Below are positions 36,198 through 44,940 of a stretch of 64,000 bases of DNA, piece after piece. The notes below the pieces were generated by a model. That model made no database searches. It was not told the DNA's origin and saw only the letters and a program-made list of their open reading frames with translations. The DNA is from Clostridia bacterium (GTDB lineage: Bacteria > Bacillota > Clostridia > Oscillospirales > CAG-272), in assembly GCA_017465885.1 (NCBI GenBank), contig JAFTVG010000016.1:19622-83621 (forward strand), in the 5' to 3' direction. The stretch's first letter is position 1; each line of letters opens with the position of its first letter. Position numbers and translations under genes: made by a program.

Positions 36198-36290
36198 GCG
36201 ATTTGTGCTGCAAAAAAAGAACCGTTTTCTCTTCATAAAAACGATTTTTCGGGCTTCGCAGTATAAACGCTGTGAAGCCCTATTTATTTT
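36198..36290 (+). promoter_or_regulatory. Attenuator with competing terminator and antiterminator
   Basis: Segment 2, GCGATTTGTGCTGC (36198-36211), pairs with segment 3, GCAGTATAAACGC (36258-36270), for 13 bp with one bulge and two G-U pairs. Segment 3 overlaps the terminator GGGCTTCGCAG / CTGTGAAGCCC (36251-36280), followed by TATTTATTTT. Segment 1, CTTTTTGCAG (36141-36150) within the leader peptide gene, can pair with CTGCAAAAAAAG (36208-36219), sequestering segment 2. A ribosome stalled at the Tyr/Phe codons would break 1:2 pairing, favouring 2:3 and blocking the terminator. Confidence 0.8.
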
Positions 36291-36321
36291 GAACTTCAGA
36301 AAAAGAAAGAAGGAATGAACA

Positions 36322-37326
36322 ATGATTACCGTCATCAGACCGGGAACGAAGGAAGAGCAGATCGACAGCCTGATCCATTGGTTCCGTGAACAGGGGCTGG
36401 ACGTGCACGTTTCAAAGGGCGAGGTGCATACCGTTTTGGGCATCATCGGTGACACGGCAAAGGTGGATACCGACCTGCTTGAGGGTCTTGAAATGGTGGA
36501 AATGGTGCAAAGAGTCAGCGACCCCTTTAAAAAGGCGAACCGCAAATTCCACCCCGAGGACAGCGTGATCGACTGCGGCGGCGTAAAGATCGGCGGAGGG
36601 CATTTTGCCATTATGGCAGGACCCTGCTCGGTGGAGAGCGAGGAGCAGATCACCCTCGTTGCAAACGAAGTGAAAAAGGCAGGGGCTGCCATCCTTCGCG
36701 GAGGCGCCTTCAAGCCCAGAACCTCACCCTATGACTTTCAGGGTCTGAAGGCGGAGGGCATCGAGCTGCTTCTTGAAGCCAAGAAGCAAACGGGTATGCC
36801 CATCATCACCGAGATCATGAACGCCAACCATCTGCCCCTTTTTGAAAAGGTGGACGTGATCCAGGTGGGTGCCCGCAATATGCAAAATTTCGAGCTGTTA
36901 AAGGAGCTGGGCAGAACCAACAAGCCCGTTCTTTTGAAAAGAGGTCTTGCCAACAGCTTAAAGGAGCTGTTGATGTCTGCCGAATATATTATGGCAGGGG
37001 GCAACGAGAACATTATGCTTTGTGAAAGAGGCATCCGCACCTTTGAGACCTACACGAGAAACACGCTGGATCTTTCCGCCGTGCCCGTGTTGAAGGAGCT
37101 GACCCACCTGCCCGTGATCATCGATCCCAGCCACGCCACGGGCAAGGCGTCCTTGGTGCCCTCCATGGCTGTGGCGGCTGTGGCGGCAGGGGCTGACGGA
37201 CTGATGATCGAGGTGCATAACGACCCCAAGAAGGCGCTGTGCGACGGTGCACAGTCGCTGACCCCCGCTCAGTTTGAAAAGCTGGCAAAGAGGGTAGAAA
37301 AGATCAGAAAGGCTCTTGAAGACTGA
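36322..37326 (+). CDS. aroF: 3-deoxy-7-phosphoheptulonate synthase (type I-beta, with N-terminal regulatory domain)
   Basis: 334 residues. The N-terminal about 70 residues (MITVIRPGTKEEQIDSLI, with KVDTDLL) are the ferredoxin-like regulatory domain seen in Thermotoga-type DAHP synthases. The barrel follows: MAGPCSVESEEQ, RGGAFKPRTSPYDFQG, GARNMQNFELLKELG, and PVIIDPSHATGK with the metal-binding His. It condenses PEP and erythrose 4-phosphate, the first shikimate-pathway step. Its transcript is preceded by the Tyr/Phe attenuator, fitting end-product control of the pathway entry. Confidence 0.96.
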   Translation: MITVIRPGTKEEQIDSLIHWFREQGLDVHVSKGEVHTVLGIIGDTAKVDTDLLEGLEMVEMVQRVSDPFKKANRKFHPEDSVIDCGGVKIGGGHFAIMAGPCSVESEEQITLVANEVKKAGAAILRGGAFKPRTSPYDFQGLKAEGIELLLEAKKQTGMPIITEIMNANHLPLFEKVDVIQVGARNMQNFELLKELGRTNKPVLLKRGLANSLKELLMSAEYIMAGGNENIMLCERGIRTFETYTRNTLDLSAVPVLKELTHLPVIIDPSHATGKASLVPSMAVAAVAAGADGLMIEVHNDPKKALCDGAQSLTPAQFEKLAKRVEKIRKALED

Positions 37327-37353
37327 GCAAAAGAGCAGAAGGAAGGCGAAAAA

Positions 37354-38193
37354 ATGACGGTAGGAATCGTGGGATTGGGACTCATCGGCGGATCGCTTTG
37401 CAAGGCGTATAAGGAAAACGCCCCGCAGACGAGAGTTCTTGGATGGGATCTTGATCCGAAGATCACGGGCATTGCTCAAATTGCGGGAGTGATCGACGGG
37501 GAGCTGACCGACGAGCGGTTAGGGGAGTGCGATCTTGTTTTGGTCGCCATCTATCCTCAGGCGGCGATCGACTGGATTTTAAAAAAAGCTCCGCTTTTCA
37601 ATAAAGAGGGAGTGGTGATGGACTGTTGCGGCGTGAAAAAGAAGGTGTGCGACGCCTGCTTTGAAGCGGCAAGGAGGGAGGGCTTCCTCTTCGTTGGCGG
37701 ACATCCTATGGCGGGCTCTCACAACGCCGGCTTCAAATATTCCCGCGGCGACCTTTATAAGGGTGCGCCTATGGTGATCGTTCCTCCCCACTTTGACGAT
37801 ATCGATCTGCTTGAGCGGATCAAGCGTCTGCTTTTGCCCGTGGGCTTTGGCAAGATCAGCGTGACGAGTGCAGAGCATCACGACGAGGTGATCGCCTTCA
37901 CCTCTCAAATGGCGCACGTGGTGTCAAACGCCTACGTGAAAAGCCCCACAGCGGAAAACCACAAGGGCTTTTCTGCGGGAAGCTACAAGGATCTTACCCG
38001 CGTTGCGTGGCTCAGCGCCCCTATGTGGAGCGAGCTTTTTATGGAAAACAAGGACTGTCTTTTAAAGGAGCTGACCCTGTTTCGGGACAACGTCAACGCC
38101 TATATTGAAGCCCTTGAAGAGGAAGACGGAGAGAAGCTTTGCGCCCTTTTAAAAGAGGGAAGCGATATTAAAGGAAGGATCGACGGACGGTGA
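37354..38193 (+). CDS. tyrA: Prephenate dehydrogenase
   Basis: 279 residues. Rossmann start VGIVGLGLIGGSLCKAY binds NAD(P). The conserved active-site block GHPMAGSHNAGFKYSRGDLY holds the catalytic His, and HDEVIAFTSQMAHVVSNAYV is the later signature. No ACT domain is present, so feedback inhibition may lie elsewhere. It makes 4-hydroxyphenylpyruvate from prephenate, giving tyrosine. The stop overlaps the aroB start (GTGA). Confidence 0.95.
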   Translation: MTVGIVGLGLIGGSLCKAYKENAPQTRVLGWDLDPKITGIAQIAGVIDGELTDERLGECDLVLVAIYPQAAIDWILKKAPLFNKEGVVMDCCGVKKKVCDACFEAARREGFLFVGGHPMAGSHNAGFKYSRGDLYKGAPMVIVPPHFDDIDLLERIKRLLLPVGFGKISVTSAEHHDEVIAFTSQMAHVVSNAYVKSPTAENHKGFSAGSYKDLTRVAWLSAPMWSELFMENKDCLLKELTLFRDNVNAYIEALEEEDGEKLCALLKEGSDIKGRIDGR

Positions 38194-39248
38194 AACAGGT
38201 TAACGTAAAGGCATCGGGATGCTATGACATTTATATCGGCGGGGGGCTTTTGGAGGGCCTTGGCAAAAGGCTGAAGGACTCCTTCCCCAAAGCCGAAAAA
38301 ATACTGCTGTTATCTGACGAAAGGGTGTTTTCCCTTTACGGAGAGCGGGTGGGGCAGGAGCTTTCCGCCTGCTTCTCCCTTTGCACTTTCACTCTGCCTC
38401 AGGGGGAGGATTCCAAGTCGATGACCAATCTCGTTGCCCTGCTTGAAACGATGGCAGAGGCAAATCTGACCCGCACCGACCTGCTGGTGGCGCTGGGAGG
38501 CGGAGTGGTCGGAGATCTTGGCGGCTTTGCCTCGGCTTGCTATTTAAGAGGCATCGATTTCGTCCAGCTTCCCACCACCCTTCTTGCGGCGGTGGACTCC
38601 TCGGTGGGCGGAAAAACGGCGGTGAATCTGTCTGCGGGCAAAAATCTTGCCGGCGCCTTTCATCAGCCGGCATTGGTTCTTGCCGACACCGACTGCTTAA
38701 AGACACTTGATCCCGATATTTTAAGGGACGGCTGTGCCGAGGTGATCAAATACGGTATCCTCACCGACAAGGATCTTTTTGAAGCCCTTTTTGCGGGCAA
38801 AGAGTATGCCATGAGCGAGGAATGCATTGCAAGATGTGTAAAGATCAAGCGCTCTTACGTGGAAGAGGACGAATTTGACAAGGGCGCTCGTCAGTTTTTG
38901 AATCTTGGACACACGGTGGGACACGCCGTTGAAAAGCTCAGCGGCTATGGGATCTCCCACGGTGCGGCGGTCGCCATTGGTACGGCGGTGATTTCAAGGG
39001 TCGCTGTGGCGCAGGGACTTCTGAAAAAGGAGGACTGTTTACGCATTCTTTCCCTTCTTGAAACCTTCGGATTTGATCTTGCCTGCCCCTTCACGGTGGA
39101 GCAGATGCTGTCGGTGATGCTCTCCGACAAGAAGAGAGCAGGGGCAACGGTGACGCTGGTGATGCCCTTTGCCATCGGCAGATGTGAGCTTGTAAAGGTG
39201 AAGGCGGAGGACCTTGCCGACTATATCAAAAAGGGGATGGAAGAATGA
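38190..39248 (+). CDS. aroB: 3-dehydroquinate synthase
   Basis: 352 residues from a GTG overlapping the tyrA stop by four bases. It cyclises DAHP to 3-dehydroquinate using NAD and a divalent metal. Signatures are PQGEDSKSMTNL, ALGGGVVGDLGGFASACYLRGI, the VQLPTTLLAAVDSSVGGKTAVN block, and the metal-site LNLGHTVGHAVEKLSGY. Length is typical. Four-base overlaps with both neighbours indicate translational coupling. Confidence 0.96.
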   Translation: MKQVNVKASGCYDIYIGGGLLEGLGKRLKDSFPKAEKILLLSDERVFSLYGERVGQELSACFSLCTFTLPQGEDSKSMTNLVALLETMAEANLTRTDLLVALGGGVVGDLGGFASACYLRGIDFVQLPTTLLAAVDSSVGGKTAVNLSAGKNLAGAFHQPALVLADTDCLKTLDPDILRDGCAEVIKYGILTDKDLFEALFAGKEYAMSEECIARCVKIKRSYVEEDEFDKGARQFLNLGHTVGHAVEKLSGYGISHGAAVAIGTAVISRVAVAQGLLKKEDCLRILSLLETFGFDLACPFTVEQMLSVMLSDKKRAGATVTLVMPFAIGRCELVKVKAEDLADYIKKGMEE

Positions 39249-40498
39249 AAGTGACTGTAAAGCAGGGACTGCGGGGTGGCGAAATCACTGCCATTCCCTC
39301 CAAGTCCGACGCCCACAGATTGCTCATTTGCGCCGCCCTGGCAGACGGCCCCACCACTCTGATCTGTCCTGCCACCTCGGAGGATATCGAGGCAACGGCA
39401 GGGGTGCTTCGGGGTCTTGGCGCGGGTATTGAGCGCACCGCTGAGGGCTATACCGTAACGCCCATTAAACGCGTTCCCCGGGAATGCCTTCTTGACTGCG
39501 GGGAGAGCGGCTCGACCCTTCGCTTCCTTCTGCCCGTGGCGGCAAGTCTTTCGGCAAACGCCACCTTCGTCGGTCACGGCAGACTCCCCCAAAGACCGAT
39601 GGACGAGCTGTACGATGCCCTTACTGCAGGGGGCGTGCAGATCACAAGCGGCTGTAAGCTCCCCTTCCACTTATCGGGCAGTCTTTTGGCGGGCGAATAT
39701 GAGATCGGAGGAAGCGTTTCCTCCCAGTATCTTTCGGGGCTTTTGATGGGTCTTCCCCGTCTTTCGGGAAATAGCCGCATTGTGGTCAAGGGCAGGCTTG
39801 AATCAAAGGGCTACGTTTTGATGACCTTAGACGCCCTTTCCCGCTTCGGCGTGGATGTAAAGAGGGAAGAGAATACCTTCATGGTACCCGGCGGATCGCC
39901 CTACAAGACCCCCGGCACCATCACCGTGCAGGGTGACTGGAGCAACGGCGCCTTCTTCCTTTGCCTGGGCGCACTTTTAAAGGAGGGGGTGACGGTGAAG
40001 GGTCTGGACGAGGGCTCCACGCAGGCAGACAAGGCGGTGCTTGCGGTGCTTGAAGAAATGGGCGCGCAGGTGGAGCGAAGCCCGGAGGGGATCACCGTGA
40101 AAAAGGGGGATCTTAAGGGCGTGACAGTGGACGCCTCCCATATTCCCGATCTCGTCCCCGTGCTTTCCATCGTCGGTGCGCTGGCAGAGGGCAAGACCAC
40201 CTTTGTCAATGCAGGACGTCTGCGTGCCAAGGAAAGCGACCGTATCAAGACGGTTTGCGCTATGATCACCGCTCTTGGCGGTAGGGCAGAGGAGCATACG
40301 GAGGGGCTTGCCGTGTGGGGCGGCCTTTCGGGCGGCGAGGTGTTTGGTGCAGGCGATCATCGCATCGTGATGTCCTCGGCGATCGCTGCGGCAGTTTGCC
40401 CCGTGACCATCACGGGCGCACAGGCGGTGGGCAAGTCCTACCCCGGATTTTTTGAAGATCTGTCTTTGCTTGGTGCAGAGATTTTAAAGGAGGACTGA
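39245..40498 (+). CDS. aroA: 3-phosphoshikimate 1-carboxyvinyltransferase (EPSP synthase)
   Basis: 417 residues. It adds enolpyruvate from PEP to shikimate 3-phosphate. Family marks are ITAIPSKSDAHRLLICAAL (SKSxxxR), LDCGESGSTLRFLLPVAA, and RAKESDRIKTVCAMI, which holds the conserved Glu and Arg. The loop near residue 90 reads LSANATFVGHGRLPQRPMDEL in place of the usual GNAGTAMRP motif of class I enzymes; that fits the class II subgroup known to vary there, but glyphosate behaviour cannot be stated. Start overlaps aroB by four bases. Confidence 0.94.
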   Translation: MKVTVKQGLRGGEITAIPSKSDAHRLLICAALADGPTTLICPATSEDIEATAGVLRGLGAGIERTAEGYTVTPIKRVPRECLLDCGESGSTLRFLLPVAASLSANATFVGHGRLPQRPMDELYDALTAGGVQITSGCKLPFHLSGSLLAGEYEIGGSVSSQYLSGLLMGLPRLSGNSRIVVKGRLESKGYVLMTLDALSRFGVDVKREENTFMVPGGSPYKTPGTITVQGDWSNGAFFLCLGALLKEGVTVKGLDEGSTQADKAVLAVLEEMGAQVERSPEGITVKKGDLKGVTVDASHIPDLVPVLSIVGALAEGKTTFVNAGRLRAKESDRIKTVCAMITALGGRAEEHTEGLAVWGGLSGGEVFGAGDHRIVMSSAIAAAVCPVTITGAQAVGKSYPGFFEDLSLLGAEILKED

Positions 40499-40503
40499 GT
40501 GCT

Positions 40504-41664
40504 ATGGAAGAAGCTCAGATCAAGGATATAAAGGAATTAAGAGAAGAGATCAACGAAATCGACCGTCAGATGGTAGAGCTTTTTATGAAGCGGATGGAGG
40601 TCTCCAAGGGCGTTGCCCTTTATAAGCAGTCAAGGGGACTGCCCATCTTTGATCCCGCAAGAGAGCGGGCAAGGCTTGCCGACGTTTCCGAGCAGGCAGG
40701 ACCCGAATATGAGTCTTACACCCGTGTTTTGTATGCTCTGATGATGGAGCTGAGCAAAAATCTTCAGCAAAAGGTGCTTCATCCCACCTCGGGACTGAAG
40801 GACTCGGTGAAGGGTGCAATGGAAAATACCCCTTTGCTCTTCCCCGAAAAGGCGAAGGTTGCCTGCCAGGGCGTGGAGGGTGCCTACTCGGGGCAGGCTT
40901 GCGAAAAGCTGTTTGCCCTGCCCGAGATCTCCTATTATAAGGATTTCGAAGGGGTATTCAAGGCCATCGAGGAGGGCAAATGCCGCTACGGCGTTCTGCC
41001 CATCGAAAACAGCACCGCAGGATCTGTGAATGCGGTATACGATCTGATGATCAAATATAATTTCCGCATCGTGCGCTCGCTTCGTCTGAAGGTGGATCAC
41101 TGCCTGCTTGCAAGAAGGGGCACGAAGGTGGAAAACATCAGGGAGGTCTGCTCCCACGAGCAGGCGCTCAACCAGTGCGCGGGCTTTTTGAGGACGCTTG
41201 GAGACGTGAAGATCACCGTCTGCCCCAACACCGCCGTGGCGGCGAAAATGGTGGCGGAAAGCGGCAGAGACGACATTGCCGCCCTGTCCTCCTCCTCTTG
41301 CGCTTCTCTTTACGGGCTTTGCACCCTTGCCTCCTCGGTGCAGGACAGAGGCAACAACCACACCCGCTTCATCTGCATCTCGGCAAAGGAGGAGATCTAC
41401 CCGGGGTCCGACCGCACCTCCGTGATGATGGTGGTCTCCCACCGTCCGGGTGCTCTTTACAGAGTCCTCTCCCGCTTCTATGCTCTGGGCATCAATCTGG
41501 TGAAGCTGGAGAGCCGTCCCATCCCTGACAGAGATTTTGAGTTTATGTTCTATTTCGACCTGCAGGTGTCCATCTATTCGGAGAAGTTCGACGAGCTGTT
41601 ATCCGAGCTTGAATACCAGGGCGACGAGGTACGGTATCTGGGCAGCTATCAGGAGGTCTTCTGA
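40504..41664 (+). CDS. pheA: Bifunctional chorismate mutase/prephenate dehydratase
   Basis: 386 residues. Residues about 1-90 form an AroQ-type chorismate mutase (LREEINEIDRQMVELFMKRMEVSKGVA). The dehydratase domain begins around 118 (VACQGVEGAYSGQACEKLF), with GVLPIENSTAGSVNAVYDLM and SHEQALNQCAGFL signatures. The C-terminal ACT domain (about 305-386) includes HRPGALYRVLSRFYALGINLVKLESRPIP, the Phe-binding regulatory site. It is one base from the aroE start. Together with tyrA it splits prephenate between Phe and Tyr, matching the mixed Tyr/Phe leader peptide. Confidence 0.95.
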   Translation: MEEAQIKDIKELREEINEIDRQMVELFMKRMEVSKGVALYKQSRGLPIFDPARERARLADVSEQAGPEYESYTRVLYALMMELSKNLQQKVLHPTSGLKDSVKGAMENTPLLFPEKAKVACQGVEGAYSGQACEKLFALPEISYYKDFEGVFKAIEEGKCRYGVLPIENSTAGSVNAVYDLMIKYNFRIVRSLRLKVDHCLLARRGTKVENIREVCSHEQALNQCAGFLRTLGDVKITVCPNTAVAAKMVAESGRDDIAALSSSSCASLYGLCTLASSVQDRGNNHTRFICISAKEEIYPGSDRTSVMMVVSHRPGALYRVLSRFYALGINLVKLESRPIPDRDFEFMFYFDLQVSIYSEKFDELLSELEYQGDEVRYLGSYQEVF

Positions 41665-42413
41665 TGTACGGGCTTCTTGGAAAGACCCTGGGGCACAGCC
41701 GCTCCCCTCAGATCCACGCGCAGTTAGGAGACTACCCCTACCACCTTTTTGAGGTGGAGGAGGAGCAGGTGGGAGCTTTTCTTGAAAAAAGAGAATTTGA
41801 GGGCATCAACGTCACCGTGCCTTATAAGGAACGGGTGATCCCCTACTGCGACGAGCTGACCGATGCGGCAAAGCGGATCGGTGCGGTAAATACCATCGTC
41901 AAGAGAGCAGACGGCAGTCTTTTGGGGCACAATACCGACTACGACGGCTTTTTGGCAACAGTCAAACGCTCGGGTTTTGAAATTGCGGGCAAAAAATGTC
42001 TGGTGCTTGGCTCGGGCGGGGCTTCCAAAACGGCAGTCACCGTGCTTACCGACCTTGGTGCGCGGCAGGTGGAGGTCATTTCCCGATCGGGGCAGAACAA
42101 CTACGGCAATCTCCATCTTCATAAGGATGCCGCCATCCTCGTCAACACCACCCCCGTGGGGATGTACCCGCAGGTGGATCAAACACCGCTGACCTTGGAG
42201 CATTTTGACGAACTTGAAGGGGTTTTTGACGTGATCTACAATCCCCGTCCCACAAAGCTGCTGTCCTTGGCAGAGCAACGGGGCATCCCTGCCTTTGACG
42301 GACTTTATATGCTGGTCTGTCAGGCGATCGCCGCCGCAGAGCGCTTTCTTGACCGCCCTATCGGCTATGAGCGGGCGCAGGAGATCTGCGAAGTAGTGGC
42401 AAAAACCCTTTAA
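41664..42413 (+). CDS. aroE: Shikimate dehydrogenase
   Basis: 249 residues starting MYGLLGKTLGHSRSPQIHAQ, with the substrate Ser/Lys motif GHSRSP and NVTVPYKERV, the catalytic Asp in GHNTDYDGFLA, and the NADP-binding GSGGASKTAV. It reduces 3-dehydroshikimate to shikimate. It is slightly shorter than the 270-residue norm. The ATG overlaps the pheA stop by one base, with AGGAGG upstream. Last gene of the operon; a palindromic terminator follows. Confidence 0.95.
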   Translation: MYGLLGKTLGHSRSPQIHAQLGDYPYHLFEVEEEQVGAFLEKREFEGINVTVPYKERVIPYCDELTDAAKRIGAVNTIVKRADGSLLGHNTDYDGFLATVKRSGFEIAGKKCLVLGSGGASKTAVTVLTDLGARQVEVISRSGQNNYGNLHLHKDAAILVNTTPVGMYPQVDQTPLTLEHFDELEGVFDVIYNPRPTKLLSLAEQRGIPAFDGLYMLVCQAIAAAERFLDRPIGYERAQEICEVVAKTL

Positions 42414-42424
42414 GAACAACAAAA

Positions 42425-42460
42425 AGAGAACCGATTGACGCGCGCGTCAATCGGTTCTCT
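42425..42460. terminator. Perfect 36-base palindrome between convergent operons
   Basis: AGAGAACCGATTGACGCG and its exact complement, 18 bp with no mismatch. The minus strand reads into a T run (AAAAA on the plus strand), so it mainly serves pheST; it may also stop the aro operon. Confidence 0.8.
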
Positions 42461-42481
42461 TGCGTTATCGGTTTGTTTTTC

Positions 42482-44926
42482 TTACTTGGAGCGGATGTCT
42501 GCGCCGAGAACCTTGGAAAGCTTCTTGATGGCGGAGTTTGCAACCGTCTCGATCTCAGCACCGGTCAGCGTCTTTTCACCCGATCCGATTACCAGACGGA
42601 TGGTCACCGACTTCTTGCCTTCGGGAACCTGCTTGCCCATATACTCATCAACGAACTTCACGTCCTTTAAGAGCGCTCCCTCGGACTTCTTGCCAAGGAC
42701 GGTCTTGTAGATGTCCTCCCACTTCACCGAGCGGTCAACAAGGAAGGACAGGTCGTAATCGTTCATGGGGAACTCGGGCAGATGCTCGAAGCGGTTGGTT
42801 CTGGACTTGAAGGGCACGAATGCATCCATATTCAGCTCAACGAGCACGGTGGACAGCACCTTGATGCCGCAAGCAAGCGCCGCTTTCTTGGAAAGCAGAC
42901 CCAGATCGCCGATCTTCTTGTCGCCCAGGTAGATGTTCAGCCAGACCACCTCGTCTGCCCAGTAAGGCTTTTCATCCTTCTTGAAGGTGAAGGACTCCAT
43001 ATGGGTGTAGCGGGGCATATCGCCGATGATGCCCTTTGCCGCGCGGAAGAGGGCGGCAATATCGTCTGCTTTGCCTGCAAAGGCACAGCCAAGGTGTCTT
43101 TCCTGCAGAGGAAGCTTTTCGTTTTCATCGTAGGGGCATACCGTCTTTGAGCCGTTGAAGATCTGAGCCTCCTCGAAGAGGGCGAACTCGTCGAAGTTTC
43201 TCTCGTTCTTCTGCACAGCCTTGCAGATGTTGGGCAGAAGGGTAGAGCGCACGTACTTTTCATCGGGGGCGGGAGGGGTTGCCAGAGCAAGAGTGCCTTC
43301 GGTGTCGGGCAGGATGGCGTTTACGAACTCGTCACTCATCCAAGGATAGGTGAAGATCTCCTGCATATTGCAACGGAACGCCATATATTCCTTCACTCTG
43401 CGGATCAGATCCCAGTCAAGCTGATTGATGGCGCCAAGGAAGGAGGTGGTGATGGCAGTTGCCTCGAAGTTTTCGTAGCCGTACATACGGGCGACCTCTT
43501 CCATGATGTCCGCCTTGATGGACACGTCGCCTGTGGAGCGCCAGGTAGGCACCACCACGTGCATCTTGTCGCCGTCAAAGGAGACCTCGTATCCCATAAT
43601 GCCAAGCTTTCCGGCGATCACCTCGTTGGGGATGCGCTTTCCAAGGCGTCTTTCAAGCCAGGAAAGCTCTACGTCGATCTCTTTTCTTTCAAGCTTGCTT
43701 GCGTAAACGTCCTTGAAGGCGGTGACCTTCATTTCGGGGTAAAGCTCTTTAAAGAGTGCCATTGCCAGCGACAGTGCCTGATCGCAACGCTCAGGGTCGA
43801 TCGCCTTTTCATAGCGGGAGGATGCCTCGGTACGGTTGTCGTAACGGAGTGCCGTTCTTCTCACGCCCTTGGACTCGAAGTTTGCCACCTCCAAGATCAC
43901 CCGCTCGGTCTCGGGAAGGATGGAGTCCTTTGCACCGCCCATCACGCCTGCCAGGGCGACTGCCTCCTTGGCGTCGGCGATCACCAGATCGTCGGTGGAG
44001 AGCGCCAGCTCCTTGTCGTTAAGCAGACGGAGCACTTCGCCTTCGGAAGCACGGCGTACCTCGATATAGTCCTGAATGTGGTCGGAATCGAAGGCGTGGG
44101 TGGGCTGACCCACGGCGAGCATCACGTAGTTGGTCACGTCAACCAGCGCGTTGATGGGGCGCATACCCACTCTCCAAATGCGGCTCTGCATCTGGAAGGG
44201 CGAGGGCTTGACGTACAGTCCCTCGATCTTGGCGCCGATATAGCGGGGGCACCGCTCGGTGTCGGCAATGCGCACGTCAAATTCCTCCACCTCTTGAGCA
44301 ACGAACTTTTCAATGGGAAGCAGAGGCAGATCGTACAGTGCCGCGATCTCTCTTGCAATACCGTAGTGACCCCACAGGTCGGGGCGGTTGGTCATCGACT
44401 TGTTGTCGATCTCTAAGATCATATCGTCCAGATCAAGCGCCTTTGCAAGGGGGGTTCCCGCAGGGGCGTCGATATGGGTGATATCCATAATGCCGTGATC
44501 GTCATCGCAGGGGAAGAGGTCAGATAGACCAATCTCCACAGCGGCACAGATCATACCAAAACTGGCTACGCCGCGCAGCTTTGCGTTTTTGATCTCCACC
44601 AGATCCCCTTCGCCGTGCCAGCGCACCATTGCGCCGGGGCAGGCAACGACCACCTTCATGTTTTCTTCCAGATTGCTGCCGCCGCAGACGATCTCCTTGA
44701 TCTCACCGCCTCCGATATCGGTGCGGCAGATGCGCAGCTTGTCTGCATTGGGGTGGGGCAGAACCTCTACGATCTTGCCCACGATGATGCCGTCAAATTG
44801 CTTGCCCAGATCGTGCACGCCCTCCACTTCTACGGTAGACATGGTCAGATCGTATGCAAGACGGGAAAGATCCATATCGTCGGGCAGTTTTACGAAATCC
44901 TTGATCCAATTTAAAGATAATTTCAT
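42482..44926 (-). CDS. pheT: Phenylalanine-tRNA ligase, beta subunit
   Basis: 814 residues. It is the tRNA-binding and editing half of the Phe-tRNA synthetase. The N-terminal EMAP-like domain (about 40-150, with IVGKIVEVLPHPNADKLRIC) is followed by the B3/4 editing domain, B5 domain and a C-terminal ferredoxin-like anticodon-binding domain (about 720-814, with PMNDYDLSFLVDRSV). Length fits the bacterial norm. It lies 14 bases downstream of pheS on the same strand. No T-box was found upstream of the pair, which is unusual for clostridial synthetases but not unique. Confidence 0.96.
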   Translation of the reverse strand: MKLSLNWIKDFVKLPDDMDLSRLAYDLTMSTVEVEGVHDLGKQFDGIIVGKIVEVLPHPNADKLRICRTDIGGGEIKEIVCGGSNLEENMKVVVACPGAMVRWHGEGDLVEIKNAKLRGVASFGMICAAVEIGLSDLFPCDDDHGIMDITHIDAPAGTPLAKALDLDDMILEIDNKSMTNRPDLWGHYGIAREIAALYDLPLLPIEKFVAQEVEEFDVRIADTERCPRYIGAKIEGLYVKPSPFQMQSRIWRVGMRPINALVDVTNYVMLAVGQPTHAFDSDHIQDYIEVRRASEGEVLRLLNDKELALSTDDLVIADAKEAVALAGVMGGAKDSILPETERVILEVANFESKGVRRTALRYDNRTEASSRYEKAIDPERCDQALSLAMALFKELYPEMKVTAFKDVYASKLERKEIDVELSWLERRLGKRIPNEVIAGKLGIMGYEVSFDGDKMHVVVPTWRSTGDVSIKADIMEEVARMYGYENFEATAITTSFLGAINQLDWDLIRRVKEYMAFRCNMQEIFTYPWMSDEFVNAILPDTEGTLALATPPAPDEKYVRSTLLPNICKAVQKNERNFDEFALFEEAQIFNGSKTVCPYDENEKLPLQERHLGCAFAGKADDIAALFRAAKGIIGDMPRYTHMESFTFKKDEKPYWADEVVWLNIYLGDKKIGDLGLLSKKAALACGIKVLSTVLVELNMDAFVPFKSRTNRFEHLPEFPMNDYDLSFLVDRSVKWEDIYKTVLGKKSEGALLKDVKFVDEYMGKQVPEGKKSVTIRLVIGSGEKTLTGAEIETVANSAIKKLSKVLGADIRSK

Positions 44927-44940
44927 TTTGCAAGCCCTCC

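Noticed and set aside
42425..42460. Protein-binding operator in the perfect 36-base palindrome
   Set aside because: It lies between two convergent operon ends with a T run on one strand, so a terminator is the simpler reading.
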